Below, piece by piece: positions 27,669 to 37,729 of a stretch of DNA of 64,000 bases (the first letter of the stretch is position 1; each line of letters starts with the position of its first letter). The position numbers and the translations under genes are program-made. The notes under the pieces are model-generated. The model did not search any database. It was not told where the DNA came from and saw only the letters and a list, made by a program, of their open reading frames with translations. This stretch comes from Bacillus cereus G9842 (GTDB lineage: Bacteria > Bacillota > Bacilli > Bacillales > Bacillaceae_G), in assembly GCF_000021305.1 (NCBI RefSeq), contig NC_011772.1:1774001-1838000 (forward strand), given 5' to 3'.

Positions 27669-28936
27669 AAGTATTAATTTTTTCGCGTGAGTATCCGCCT
27701 AATACAATTGGCGGAACAAGTACAGTAGCCAGATCATTGGCTGAAGGTCTAGCAAAATCAGGATATAAAGTAGGAGTAATTACAAATAATATAGAGGAAA
27801 TTTTAGTAACAGAAGTAATTAATGATGTTAATATATATCGAATTAGCAATAAATCTTTATATAAAGAAGAAGCTGGTATAAGTGACAATTCTCTTGTTTC
27901 TCATAGAAGATTAATGAAGGGTGTAAATCATTTCGTAAATAAGTTTGGTGCACCATCAATAATTATTTTTCCGGACTTGTTTTGTTTTCCTGAAGCTTCT
28001 ATTTTAGCAAAACAGTTTGGATGCCCACTCATTAATATCCTTTTACAAGATTTTTCAAAGATGGTTCCTTACGATAGAAATGGGGTTCATCGAGTTTCAA
28101 ATAATGTTGAAGCTAGAAAAGAGTTAATTCTTGAATTGGAGAGAAAAGCATTAATGCACTCTACCCATACTGTGTTTATTAGTAATGCGTTATCCGAAAG
28201 TATACATAAGCAGTATGAGGATTTATCGAGAGATAAAACAAGCGTAATTCATTTAGGAATTTATCCAGATGAACTTGCAAGAAAAGAAAATGTAAATTAT
28301 AGACGAAGAAGAAGCGTTCTAGCAAAAGAGGAAGAAATTATAATTTTAGGTTGCGGTAGATTAGTACCAGTGAAAGGATTTGATTATTTAATTAAAGGAT
28401 TTGCAAAAGTTTGGAGAAATTACCCAAAAGTTAAGCTCGGAATTATTGGTGTTGGACCAGAGCTAGAATATCTCAAGGAACTAACTAAAAAGTTAAATGT
28501 AAGCGATTCAGTAATTTTCTTAGGTGATATAACACGAGAGGAGGCAATTGAATACTTTCATGTAGCAGATATATGTGTAGTACCTTCATTATGGGAGTCG
28601 TTTTGTTATGTTGCTGCTGAATTTATGGCTGTAGGTAAGCCTATAATAGCCTCTTCGGTTGATTCGTTAAATGAGTTATTACGTGATAACAAAGAAGCTT
28701 TGAAATTAACTGTAAACGAAGATAAGTATGGTATACGTGAGTTAGATGAAAATGAAATTGCCTATAAGATTGAAAGATTGTTAAATAATCAAGAATTAGG
28801 TGATAGTTTAGCAAACGCGGCTAGAGAAAGAGTATCAAGGTATTTCATTAATCAACATTTTATTAATGGTGTATCAGAATTAATAGAGGAGAAACTCCAT
28901 AAGAACACAGATAAAATTGCGGGGTGTTCTGAATGA
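27665..28936 (+). CDS. GT4-family glycosyltransferase
   Basis: A 423-residue GT-B enzyme. The N-terminal FSREYPPNTIGGTSTVARSLAEGL is the acceptor-side glycine loop; GRLVPVKGFDYLI opens the donor domain and PSLWESFCYVAAEFMAVGKPIIAS is the E-x7-E nucleotide-sugar motif. It probably transfers the CDP- or another nucleotide-activated sugar. It starts with TTG overlapping the previous stop (TTGA). The acceptor cannot be told. Confidence 0.85.
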   Translation: MKVLIFSREYPPNTIGGTSTVARSLAEGLAKSGYKVGVITNNIEEILVTEVINDVNIYRISNKSLYKEEAGISDNSLVSHRRLMKGVNHFVNKFGAPSIIIFPDLFCFPEASILAKQFGCPLINILLQDFSKMVPYDRNGVHRVSNNVEARKELILELERKALMHSTHTVFISNALSESIHKQYEDLSRDKTSVIHLGIYPDELARKENVNYRRRRSVLAKEEEIIILGCGRLVPVKGFDYLIKGFAKVWRNYPKVKLGIIGVGPELEYLKELTKKLNVSDSVIFLGDITREEAIEYFHVADICVVPSLWESFCYVAAEFMAVGKPIIASSVDSLNELLRDNKEALKLTVNEDKYGIRELDENEIAYKIERLLNNQELGDSLANAARERVSRYFINQHFINGVSELIEEKLHKNTDKIAGCSE

Positions 28937-30030
28937 AAGAGAATATTCAATCATTAAAAGAACTTATTGATAAGATAACACCTATCGATAAATATGCCGA
29001 AAGAAAATTTCACATTAGCCAAATGCGAATAGCAAAGCCATTAAAAAGTTTAGGGGCGTTAGATAAGATAGCCTATCAGATTGCAGGTGTACGAGGAATA
29101 ACTCAGATAGATGATTTCAAAAAAAGTATTGTTATTTTTGCAGGTGACCATGGTATAGCATCAAAGCATGTATCATTATTTAAATCAAATGTTACGAGTA
29201 AGGTATTCAAAACGATAGCCGATGGTTTAGCACCTATTAATGTAATTGCTAAGCAGGTTGGGGCAGATATTACTTTAGTTGATTTGGGTTTGAAAGAATG
29301 TATTGATTCAGATAATTTTCTTAACTGGAAGGTTAAGGAAGGAACGAATGATATGACGAATACAGTGGCAATGAGTATATCTGAAACAATAGAGGCTATA
29401 TTAAAAGGTGCTAAAGTACTAGAGACTGAAAAAAATCAAAATTCAAATATTATAGCAGTTGGGGAAATTGGTATTGGAAATACCACAGCCGCTAGCGCTA
29501 TAACTTCAGTTGTTTGTAATATCTCACCAAATGATGTTGTAGGAAAAGGAACGGGTATATCGTGCGAAAAGGTTAAATATAAAACTGAAATTGTAAAAAA
29601 GAGTATAGATTATCATAATCTCAAGGTCACTGATGATCCTCTTCGTATAATTAGTTCTATTGGTGGACTGGAAATAGCTGGGGTAGTAGGGCTAATTCTG
29701 GGAGCAGCAGCACGGAAAATACCTATAATTATTGATGGATTTATAACTACAGCTGCGGCTAGTATTGCGCAATTATTATGTCCAGATATATCTAATTATC
29801 TTATTGCGTCCCATGTCTCTTCTGAACCTGGGCATAAATTCTTACTGGAAAAGATGGGGTTGTCACCATTACTTGATTTACAGATGAGATTAGGAATGGC
29901 TTCGGGAGCGGCAATTGCAACTTCATTAGTAGAAATAGCCTGCAAAGTAAGCTGTCAGACTGGACCATATATCGATATGAATATTGAACATATTGATCGA
30001 AATTTAAACTGGGGGAGTACTGAACATTAA
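28933..30030 (+). CDS. CobT-like phosphoribosyltransferase with altered active site
   Basis: A 365-residue homologue of nicotinate mononucleotide:dimethylbenzimidazole phosphoribosyltransferase, which moves ribose-5-phosphate from NaMN to a base with an alpha linkage. FAGDHGIAS, VGEIGIGNTTAAS (Glu178), GKGTGI with Lys217, and SHVSSEPGH are kept. However, the position of the catalytic Glu317 of Salmonella CobT (MRLGEGSGA) is Met322 here (MRLGMASGA). No other cobalamin gene is present. I infer a different acceptor, such as a phenol or another ring. It overlaps the previous gene by ATGA. Confidence 0.85.
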   Translation: MKENIQSLKELIDKITPIDKYAERKFHISQMRIAKPLKSLGALDKIAYQIAGVRGITQIDDFKKSIVIFAGDHGIASKHVSLFKSNVTSKVFKTIADGLAPINVIAKQVGADITLVDLGLKECIDSDNFLNWKVKEGTNDMTNTVAMSISETIEAILKGAKVLETEKNQNSNIIAVGEIGIGNTTAASAITSVVCNISPNDVVGKGTGISCEKVKYKTEIVKKSIDYHNLKVTDDPLRIISSIGGLEIAGVVGLILGAAARKIPIIIDGFITTAAASIAQLLCPDISNYLIASHVSSEPGHKFLLEKMGLSPLLDLQMRLGMASGAAIATSLVEIACKVSCQTGPYIDMNIEHIDRNLNWGSTEH

Positions 30031-30683
30031 TGATTAATAAAGTATCCACAGTCATATTTGATTTAGATGGAACGTTGGTTAATAGTTGGAAAATTCATTT
30101 GGAAAGTTGTAAATATGCTTATTCAAGGGTTATGAATAAAACTTGTAGTACACTTCTAATCAAAAGATATGCTATGCCTACAGAAGAGGCTACACTTGGT
30201 TGTTTAGTAGGAGAAGAAAATAAAGAAAGAGCATTAAAATTTTATAATAAGTATTTCCTAGATAATTTGTGTGAATTATTTTTAATACCTCCAATTGATA
30301 TACACAATATGTTGGAGTACCTAAAAGATAGGAAAATGAAACTAGGGATTTTTACGGGCAGATCAAGAGAAACGACTTACGCACTACTTAAATATACCGA
30401 TTTAATTAAATATTTCGATGTAATTATTACTTCTAGTGATAATATACCAAGTAAACCCAATCCAGATGGATTAGCTTTAGCAATAGAGATGTTGGAGGCA
30501 AAAAAAGAAGAAAGTATATTTATTGGGGATACAGAGAGTGATTTGGATATAGGTAAGAAAGTAGATGTTTATACAATCAAAGTAGATTGGTTTACTGAAA
30601 ATTTTTCAATGAATAAATCATACGAGGTAGTTACCGCTAGTACGCCAATGGATTTGAAAAATAGAATAACTTCAAAGATATGA
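30030..30683 (+). CDS. HAD-family phosphatase
   Basis: A 217-residue haloacid-dehalogenase-type hydrolase with a helical cap. Motif I is DLDGTLVNSW near residue 11, motif II GIFTGRSRET, motif III Lys in PSKPNPDG and motif IV GDTESDLDIG. It resembles phosphoglycolate-phosphatase-like enzymes. It is joined to the CobT-like gene by TAATG, so it may remove the 5'-phosphate from the ribosylated product, as CobC or BtrP do in other pathways. Confidence 0.87.
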   Translation: MINKVSTVIFDLDGTLVNSWKIHLESCKYAYSRVMNKTCSTLLIKRYAMPTEEATLGCLVGEENKERALKFYNKYFLDNLCELFLIPPIDIHNMLEYLKDRKMKLGIFTGRSRETTYALLKYTDLIKYFDVIITSSDNIPSKPNPDGLALAIEMLEAKKEESIFIGDTESDLDIGKKVDVYTIKVDWFTENFSMNKSYEVVTASTPMDLKNRITSKI

Positions 30684-30693
30684 GGGGTTTTTA

Positions 30694-32157
30694 GTGATAT
30701 ACAATCAGATCAAGAAGAACAATCCAGAACACATCGCTTTTATAAGAGACGAAAAAGAGGTTAGTTACAAAGAGTATATAGAAGAAATTGAAAAATGCCG
30801 TAGTACGATTATTAAGATTGGGTTATCTCAAAGTAAATTAGTAGGATTATGTTTAAAAGATTCATATAGATTCTCAATACTTTTCGTTTCATTATGTTCT
30901 TTGAAAATTCCAATTATACTATTGGATCCTTATACAAAAAGTGAAGAATTTCAAACTGTTATCAACATGTATAAGCCAAGTATTTTAATAACAGATACAA
31001 AAAAACTAATAGATATAGAAGATGATATGGTAATTGAAGAAAAAATGGAGTTTGAGAAGCCAATAAGACTATTTAATTTAAGAACACAAAATTTGTTCTT
31101 TAAGAAGAACAAAAGTGTTGATGAAGGGAACTTAGTTATCTTTTTATCATCGGGATCCACCAATATTCCAAAAGCTGTTTTGAAATCAGAGAAACGATTA
31201 TTAAATGAAGGTTTACAACTTAAAAAAACATTAGATTTAAAAGAAGAAGAAAGAATACTGTCTATTGCACCAATATTCCATGCGTATGGTTTTGCTTTTG
31301 GGTTTATTGCACCATTAATTTCGGGTGTAACAATAACTTATTTACCCGCGTTAACTCTCGCAACAAAGATTGAGAAGGTAATTTTAGAAAGGGAAATTGA
31401 AATTTTAATTGCACTTCCAGTTCATTATGAGATGTTAGCAAGCCATTGTAAAAGTAAGTTAACAAACTTGAGATACGCTCTTACCGCAGGAGGGATATTA
31501 AACCAAGAAGTGTTAACAAAGTGTGAGGAATTAATTGGATTAAATTTAAACAATGTATACGGTATGACAGAAACAGGTGCCATTTCAATCTTACATGAAA
31601 AGTATGAAAATAAACTATATAATCAACCATCTGTTGGAAAAGTAATATCGGATACAAGTGTATTACTAAATTATTCAGATCCTGTGGAATCAAAAGGGTT
31701 ACAAATTTTCGAAATACTGATCAAAAATAAAAGTATGACAATGGGTTATCTAGATGGTGAAGGTAATTTGGATTCCATTATCGATAAAAAAGAGTATTTT
31801 AAGACTGGAGATTTAGGGATATTAGATGAAAAGTGTCATCTTTATATATATGGGAAGCAAAAACTCACTATTAATGTATCCGGAAAGAAGGTAAATCCTT
31901 TAGAAGTTGAAGAGGTTATTCAAACTCATCCTGCTGTTAAAGAAGCAGTAGTAGTGGGACAAGAAGATTCAATTAGAGGAGAAATACCAGTCGCCCATAT
32001 AGTTTTAAATCATCCTTCTAAGCAAGAAGAAATATTATCCCATTGCAGAAGGTATTTATCAGCATATAAGGTACCTAGAAAGATATTTTTTCAAGAAAAA
32101 CTTGAGCAGACTTCAACAGGTAAGGTGAAAAGGCAAGCGTTGAAAGAGAATTTATAA
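30694..32157 (+). CDS. Acyl/aryl-AMP ligase
   Basis: A 487-residue ANL-superfamily adenylating enzyme. The P-loop is LSSGSTNIPKA, the A5 motif NVYGMTETGA, A7 KTGDLG, and the catalytic Lys is in STGKVKRQAL near the end. With an acyl carrier protein gene directly after it, it most likely activates an aromatic or fatty acid and loads the carrier. A 4-hydroxybenzoate substrate is inferred from the chorismate-lyase-like gene. GTG start after GAGGGG. Confidence 0.85.
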   Translation: MIYNQIKKNNPEHIAFIRDEKEVSYKEYIEEIEKCRSTIIKIGLSQSKLVGLCLKDSYRFSILFVSLCSLKIPIILLDPYTKSEEFQTVINMYKPSILITDTKKLIDIEDDMVIEEKMEFEKPIRLFNLRTQNLFFKKNKSVDEGNLVIFLSSGSTNIPKAVLKSEKRLLNEGLQLKKTLDLKEEERILSIAPIFHAYGFAFGFIAPLISGVTITYLPALTLATKIEKVILEREIEILIALPVHYEMLASHCKSKLTNLRYALTAGGILNQEVLTKCEELIGLNLNNVYGMTETGAISILHEKYENKLYNQPSVGKVISDTSVLLNYSDPVESKGLQIFEILIKNKSMTMGYLDGEGNLDSIIDKKEYFKTGDLGILDEKCHLYIYGKQKLTINVSGKKVNPLEVEEVIQTHPAVKEAVVVGQEDSIRGEIPVAHIVLNHPSKQEEILSHCRRYLSAYKVPRKIFFQEKLEQTSTGKVKRQALKENL

Positions 32158-32199
32158 TCTAATTATAAAAAATAAAAGACAAAAAAGGGGTTAATAAAA

Positions 32200-32481
32200 A
32201 TGAACACACATGTTGAGATGGAAAACATTCAAAAGGTATTAAAAAACATCATTGCTGAGGGTGTAACAGAAGGAACCGAAACTAATATTTCACCAAATGA
32301 AATCCCTAACGATAGCAATTTAATTGATTATTATAATATAGATTCAATAATGGTTTTAGAAATTTTATTGAAAATAGAACAAACATTTGAAATAGAAATT
32401 CCAGATGAAGAACTTAGTGTCGATCTTGTTAGCACAGTTGAATCTTTAACTACTTATATTATAGAAAAGTTAAATAAATAA
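32200..32481 (+). CDS. Acyl carrier protein
   Basis: A 93-residue acidic helical protein. The phosphopantetheine attachment serine is Ser49 in YYNIDSIMVLEILLKIEQ. A slightly long N-terminal part (about 15 residues) precedes the four-helix core. It would carry the acyl group made by the AMP ligase encoded upstream. The RBS is AAGGGG. Confidence 0.88.
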   Translation: MNTHVEMENIQKVLKNIIAEGVTEGTETNISPNEIPNDSNLIDYYNIDSIMVLEILLKIEQTFEIEIPDEELSVDLVSTVESLTTYIIEKLNK

Positions 32482-32510
32482 TAAGAAGAACTATGGGGGG
32501 AGGAAAAGGT

Positions 32511-33509
32511 GTGTATTCAATAAAAGTAAATAATCTTCAGAAAGAATATCGCTTTCATCGAAAGGAGCCTGGGTTTCTTGGTTCTATTAAATCTATGGTA
32601 AATAGAAAGTACGAGCAGAAAATAGCGGTTAATGATTTAAGTTTTAAATTAAAACAAGGAGATTTTGCTGGTTTTATTGGTCCTAATGGAGCAGGTAAAA
32701 CTACAACTCTAAAAATCTTAACGGGAATTTTAACGCCCTCCCATGGTGAAGTTGAAATAATGGGATGTGTACCGTGGAAGAGAAGTTTGGAACATCGAAG
32801 ACAAATATCGATTATGATGGGAAATCGAGGACAACTAATTTGGGATTTACCTCCATTGGAAACTTTTGAACTTAATAAGGAATTATATTCTATATCAAGT
32901 AAGGATTATAAAAATCGGCTTGAAGAATTATCTGGTTTATTAGAAGTTGAGCATTTGCTCAAAGTTCAAACAAGAAAATTATCTCTTGGTGAAAGAATGA
33001 AAATGGAAATGATTGCAGCTCTTCTTCATGCTCCTAAAGTTCTGTTTTTAGATGAACCAACTATAGGGTTAGATTTGTTTGCTCAAAAAAAAATTAGGGG
33101 TTTTCTCAAAGAATATAATCAACGTTATAATGCTACAATTCTGCTAACAAGTCATTATTTAGATGATATACAAGATCTTTGTGAGAAGTTAATGATATTA
33201 AATAAAGGGAATTTAGTATATAACGGTTTAACAGCAGATATAATGAAAGATTTTGATGTTAATAAGTATATATCTGTTAGTTTTAAAGAAAAAATATCCT
33301 CATCACAAATTGAACGATTAGGAGCAAAAGTTACATTGCAAGAGCAAAACAAAATGGTATTATGTGTGAATAAAAATGAAATGAAAAATGTAGCTACAAT
33401 TTTATTAAATTCTTTTCCTATAGAGGACTTAACAGTAGAGAATATCTCAATAGAAGGCGTAATAGAGAAAATTTACTCAAAATCCAACAAACAGCTAATT
33501 AGGGGTTAA
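32511..33509 (+). CDS. ABC-2 type exporter ATPase
   Basis: A 332-residue ATPase with Walker A GPNGAGKTT, a Q-loop, the signature LSLGERMKME, Walker B VLFLDEPTIGLD and a C-terminal extension, as in daunorubicin/viologen-type exporters. GTG 32511 is chosen because GGGGGGAGG (32495-32503) sits eight bases before it. It pairs with the two permeases downstream and would export the product, perhaps also giving self-protection. Confidence 0.88.
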   Translation: MYSIKVNNLQKEYRFHRKEPGFLGSIKSMVNRKYEQKIAVNDLSFKLKQGDFAGFIGPNGAGKTTTLKILTGILTPSHGEVEIMGCVPWKRSLEHRRQISIMMGNRGQLIWDLPPLETFELNKELYSISSKDYKNRLEELSGLLEVEHLLKVQTRKLSLGERMKMEMIAALLHAPKVLFLDEPTIGLDLFAQKKIRGFLKEYNQRYNATILLTSHYLDDIQDLCEKLMILNKGNLVYNGLTADIMKDFDVNKYISVSFKEKISSSQIERLGAKVTLQEQNKMVLCVNKNEMKNVATILLNSFPIEDLTVENISIEGVIEKIYSKSNKQLIRG

Positions 33510-33513
33510 TCAC

Positions 33514-34326
33514 ATGAAAAAAGCTATACCAATAAATGCTTATTTTAAAATTGCACAAACAAGTTGGCTTAGAGGAATAGAATATCGTTTTGGGGTATTC
33601 TATATGATTTTAGAAGCTTTTTTACCCACAGTTGCAATGTTTTTGATGTGGAAAGCTATTTATGCAAACGGAGATACAGTAGCTAATTATTCACTTAATC
33701 AATTAATAACTTATTTTATTGGTGCTCGAATAATAAACTATTTAATTTGGTATCAGGTAGATTGGGATTTGAATGAGAAAATAAATAAAGGAATATTAAG
33801 CAGTCTGTTATTGAAACCAATTGATGTTCAAGCTTACTATGTTTCTGAAATGATAGGTGATAGGTTTGTAAAGTTTTTCTTGGGTTGTATACCTTTGTCC
33901 ATAATCATGCTAATTTTAAAAAAATATATTAGTATATCTTTAGATTTAAAGTCCATAATAATATTTATTATTGCAATTATAGGATCAGCGGCTCTATGGT
34001 TTCTATTGTCATGGATAATTGGCTGCTATGCATTCTGGGCACATAACCTGGTAAATATTTTATTTGTAAAGCATTTAATTATAACTATACTGTCAGGAGG
34101 ATTTTTTCCGCTAGATTTGTTACCACATACAATAGTAAGGGTAATAGATTTTACACCTTTTCCATATCTAGCATTTTTTCCATTAAAAATAATTACTGGA
34201 TCCGCTAGTCAAGATTATATAGTACATGGACTTATAGTCCAACTGATTTGGATAATATTATTTTTCATATTAGGGAGAGTAATTTGGAGAAAAGGGGTTA
34301 AAAATTATGTGGAAGTAGGTGGATAA
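33514..34326 (+). CDS. ABC-2 family permease subunit 1
   Basis: A 270-residue membrane protein with six hydrophobic segments. The N-terminal FKIAQTSWLRGIEYRFGVF amphipathic helix and the ISSLLLKPIDVQAYY-like region are typical of the ABC-2 (COG4587-like) permeases that work in heterodimers. It starts four bases after the ATPase stop. Confidence 0.85.
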   Translation: MKKAIPINAYFKIAQTSWLRGIEYRFGVFYMILEAFLPTVAMFLMWKAIYANGDTVANYSLNQLITYFIGARIINYLIWYQVDWDLNEKINKGILSSLLLKPIDVQAYYVSEMIGDRFVKFFLGCIPLSIIMLILKKYISISLDLKSIIIFIIAIIGSAALWFLLSWIIGCYAFWAHNLVNILFVKHLIITILSGGFFPLDLLPHTIVRVIDFTPFPYLAFFPLKIITGSASQDYIVHGLIVQLIWIILFFILGRVIWRKGVKNYVEVGG

Positions 34327-34327
34327 A

Positions 34328-35113
34328 ATGAATAAAATAAAGGTTTTTAAAAAAATAGCTACATTAAGTTTACAAAAGGATTTAGAATACCGAGCAAATT
34401 TTTTCGCTATGGTTGTATCAGGATTACTTTGGATTAGTGTACCATTAATATTCTTTAAAGCTATATATTTAAATGTAGAAAATATATTGGGATGGCAATG
34501 GGCCGAAATGTTAATTTTAGTAGGGACATATATGATTATTGATGCAATTATGATGTTCTTAATGATACATAATATGGGTATGCTTCAAAATGACATTATG
34601 GATGGAAGACTGGATTTATTGTTGATAAAGCCTATTGATTCTCAATTTTACGCATCATTTAGAACTTTGAATTATACCCAAATATTGAATGTAATTCCAG
34701 GGATGATAGTTGTAATTATTGGAATGAATTCAATGTCCAATGTTTTAAATTCAATTAATTTATTGGGATATTTTCTCTATTTATTTTCAGGAATGATTAT
34801 TTACTACTGTATTTGGTTTATGTGGACCATTACAGCTTTTTGGTGGCCAAGTATTCAAAATAGAGAAGGAATGTTTTTAAGTACAATAATAATGGCTAGA
34901 TTTCCAGATGATATTTATCAAGGCATAATAGGAATGATCTTCAAGTATATGTTCCCCATTGCTTTAGTTGCTAGCCCTGCTGCAAAAATAGTTACTGGAA
35001 AATTAGATATTGTATTGGGAATACTTACTTTTGGGATTAGTATAGTGCTTTTAATTATTACACGTTTTGTGTGGAATAGGGGATTAAAAGCGTACAATAG
35101 TTCTGGAAACTAA
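34328..35113 (+). CDS. ABC-2 family permease subunit 2
   Basis: A 261-residue membrane protein with six hydrophobic segments and the LDLLLIKPIDSQFY segment shared with its partner subunit. ATG 34328, seven bases after AGGTGG, is better than GTG 34319. It completes the ATPase-permease-permease exporter. Confidence 0.85.
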   Translation: MNKIKVFKKIATLSLQKDLEYRANFFAMVVSGLLWISVPLIFFKAIYLNVENILGWQWAEMLILVGTYMIIDAIMMFLMIHNMGMLQNDIMDGRLDLLLIKPIDSQFYASFRTLNYTQILNVIPGMIVVIIGMNSMSNVLNSINLLGYFLYLFSGMIIYYCIWFMWTITAFWWPSIQNREGMFLSTIIMARFPDDIYQGIIGMIFKYMFPIALVASPAAKIVTGKLDIVLGILTFGISIVLLIITRFVWNRGLKAYNSSGN

Positions 35114-35133
35114 ATAAAAGGAGTTTTATTAAC

Positions 35134-36045
35134 ATGGCAAATATCGCTGCTAGCATTGTACTAATCACAAGAAACAAGCTCGAACGTATACAGCATACTT
35201 TGAAATCGCTTTCTCTACAGAATACCAGGGGGATTCTTTTTGAAGTAGTTATTGTTAATAACGGTTCTACTGTGGATTACACGTCAGTAATAGAGTTGTA
35301 TAAGGGGCAACTACATATGCAGTATACAGAAAGAGAAGCTGCATCTATTGCAAAAGCTAGGAATATAGGAATTAAAATGGCAAAAGGAGATATCATCATT
35401 TTTTTAGATGATGATATCTTATTTGGATCGCAATTTATATACGAGCATATAAAACCGCATTTAGAAAGTAAAGATGAAGTCGTTGTTGTAGGTGACCGTT
35501 ATAATGTATTTTTTGGGAATATAACTTCTCATAGGACAGAAACAATCATACATAATGCATTATTAAATGATATAAATCAACTAAATGGAACAGCTAGAGA
35601 AGATTTTTATGCCAAACAAACGTTTAAATTGTTTGGGTGGCATCCAAATGGAGGGCATATTGCATGGACCTGCTTTGTAACACGAAATGCCTCGGTTAGT
35701 AAAAAGTTGTTAGAAAAGGTAAATTATTTTGATGAAAAGTTCCTTGGTTGGGGGGGAGAAGATATTGAATTAGGATATCGCTTATATAATCAGAATGCTA
35801 GATTCATATATCAGAAAAACGCTAAAGTTTATCACATGGAACATCCAGTTGGTAAAAATAGAATTGAAAATTTGGCTAAAAATATGAACTATTTCTGTGA
35901 AAAATATTCTGAGCACTTAGATCCCAAATTATTTGTAAAATTTATAAATAATCAAATATCATTAGAGGAATTTTATAACTCAAATAATGCTTTAAAGCTA
36001 CACATTAAAAATAGTTCACAAACCTATTTTAAAATGATTAGGTAA
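35134..36045 (+). CDS. GT2-family glycosyltransferase
   Basis: A 303-residue GT-A enzyme: SIVLITRNKLERIQHTLKSL opens the nucleotide-binding domain, IIFLDDDILF is the metal-binding DxD region, and FLGWGGEDIELGYRLY matches the galactosyltransferase-type C-terminal motif with a catalytic Asp/Glu. It probably adds a second sugar to the product. RBS AAAGGAG. Confidence 0.86.
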   Translation: MANIAASIVLITRNKLERIQHTLKSLSLQNTRGILFEVVIVNNGSTVDYTSVIELYKGQLHMQYTEREAASIAKARNIGIKMAKGDIIIFLDDDILFGSQFIYEHIKPHLESKDEVVVVGDRYNVFFGNITSHRTETIIHNALLNDINQLNGTAREDFYAKQTFKLFGWHPNGGHIAWTCFVTRNASVSKKLLEKVNYFDEKFLGWGGEDIELGYRLYNQNARFIYQKNAKVYHMEHPVGKNRIENLAKNMNYFCEKYSEHLDPKLFVKFINNQISLEEFYNSNNALKLHIKNSSQTYFKMIR

Positions 36046-36075
36046 TGAAGAACTGGAGAGTAGGAGGAAAATAAA

Positions 36076-37716
36076 ATGAAGGTTTTAGGATTGGGTGGAT
36101 CTTTACATGATTTTTCAGCATGTTTAGTTGATAATAGTGAAATTAAGGTTGCTGTAGAAGAGGAAAGGTTAGTACGGGTTAAATATGCATATAAGCTAGG
36201 TGAACGTGTTTCGAGGTGTAAGGCTGCAAAATATTGTTTAGATTCGGAAGGAATTTCTATTGATGATGTAGATTTAATAGTGGCAAATGATTATCTAACA
36301 CCTGGTTATTACCTTAAATATAGAAAAAAAGTTAAGTTAATTAGTCATCATCTTAGTCATGCAGCTAGTGTATTTTATCCATCGAAATTTGAAAAATCAG
36401 CTATTTTAGTTTTAGATGGTGGAGGGAGCCAAATAAATAGTAAGAATCAAATATTTGGAGAAACAATAACATATTATTTAGGAGAAGGATCTCAGATTTC
36501 TACTTTAAAGGATATTAAAGGCGAAGTAGTAGGTGAGGATTATGAACAGGTTTATACAAATTCATTAGGATTTTTTTATGGAATAGTTACTAATAGCATA
36601 GGATTTAACTCACAGGGTTATATTGAACCTGGTAAAACAATGGGCTTAGCTCCTTATGGTACGGACAAATATGTGAAGGAATTTTATAAATTCTATAATT
36701 GTGATATAAATGGGAATTTCAATCAAAGCTTAGAGCAACAGAGAGAAATGGAACAGTACATAAATCACGTATTGGAAAATATGAAAACGCTTAAGAGATT
36801 GGAGCAAGCAAAAGCTGATTTTGCTTTTGCAGTTCAATATCATACTGAGGATATTGTAATTAAACTTTGCAATTATTTATATGAAAAAACTCAAATAAAA
36901 AACTTATGTATTTCTGGAGGTGTAGCTTTAAATAGTGTTGTAAACTATAAAGTTTTAGAGAATACTCCTTTTGAAAATGTATTTGTAATGCCTGCAACAG
37001 GTGATACCGGTACTGGAATTGGAGCGGCCCTTTATGGGTATTATGCTTTAGGAGGAAAGCATAGGAATCCCTCTAAAACAGATTTTTCTCCGTACTTAGG
37101 AAAGGAATACACTGAAATAGAAATAAAACAGTCTCTAGAACAATATAAAGAATCAATAATAGTATCAGAACCAAAAAATTTGCATAAAACGGTTGCTAAA
37201 TTAATTAGTGATAAAAATATTATAGGGTGGTTTCAGGGGAAATCAGAAGTAGGTCCAAGAGCATTAGGAAATCGTAGTATATTAGCAGATCCTAGATATA
37301 ATGATATGAAGGACCTTATAAATACAAGAATTAAGCATAGAGAACCGTTTCGACCATTTGCACCTGCTGTTTTAGAAGAAGAACAAGATAAATATTTTTC
37401 TATGAAAGAAAGTTCTTACTATATGTTGTTTGTTCCGAAAATCCATAATTCTAAACAAAAGGATGTACCTTCAATTACTCATATTGATGGGACTGGAAGA
37501 ATGCAAACAGTATCAAAGGATATGAATCTGAATTTTCATAAATTAATTTCTGAGTTTAAAAATTTAACAGGTATTCCAATTCTTTTGAATACTTCATTTA
37601 ATGATAATGGAGAACCGATAGTTGAATCACCAAATGATGCTATTAAATGCTTTTTAAATATAGATTTGGATTATTTAGTAATCGGAAAGTATTTAATTCA
37701 AAAAAATAAAAATTAG
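36076..37716 (+). CDS. O-carbamoyltransferase, TobZ/NodU type
   Basis: A 546-residue carbamoyltransferase. The N-terminal Kae1/YrdC-like part has His11 and the metal-binding ISHHLSHAAS (His91/92, His95), with LVLDGGG as phosphate loop. The C-terminal domain holds EVGPRALGNRSILADPR and HREPFRPFAPAVL. TobZ-type enzymes carbamoylate sugar hydroxyls of aminoglycosides and Nod factors with carbamoyl phosphate and ATP. Here it would decorate a sugar of the product. RBS AGGAGG. Confidence 0.92.
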   Translation: MKVLGLGGSLHDFSACLVDNSEIKVAVEEERLVRVKYAYKLGERVSRCKAAKYCLDSEGISIDDVDLIVANDYLTPGYYLKYRKKVKLISHHLSHAASVFYPSKFEKSAILVLDGGGSQINSKNQIFGETITYYLGEGSQISTLKDIKGEVVGEDYEQVYTNSLGFFYGIVTNSIGFNSQGYIEPGKTMGLAPYGTDKYVKEFYKFYNCDINGNFNQSLEQQREMEQYINHVLENMKTLKRLEQAKADFAFAVQYHTEDIVIKLCNYLYEKTQIKNLCISGGVALNSVVNYKVLENTPFENVFVMPATGDTGTGIGAALYGYYALGGKHRNPSKTDFSPYLGKEYTEIEIKQSLEQYKESIIVSEPKNLHKTVAKLISDKNIIGWFQGKSEVGPRALGNRSILADPRYNDMKDLINTRIKHREPFRPFAPAVLEEEQDKYFSMKESSYYMLFVPKIHNSKQKDVPSITHIDGTGRMQTVSKDMNLNFHKLISEFKNLTGIPILLNTSFNDNGEPIVESPNDAIKCFLNIDLDYLVIGKYLIQKNKN

Positions 37717-37729
37717 GAGAGAATGCCGT

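Noticed and set aside
28933..30030. Cobalamin lower-ligand synthesis gene
   Set aside because: No other cobalamin gene is nearby, the catalytic Glu is Met, and the gene is embedded in a glycoside operon. The CobW-type GTPase at 16513 belongs to a metal-chaperone family and does not indicate B12 synthesis.
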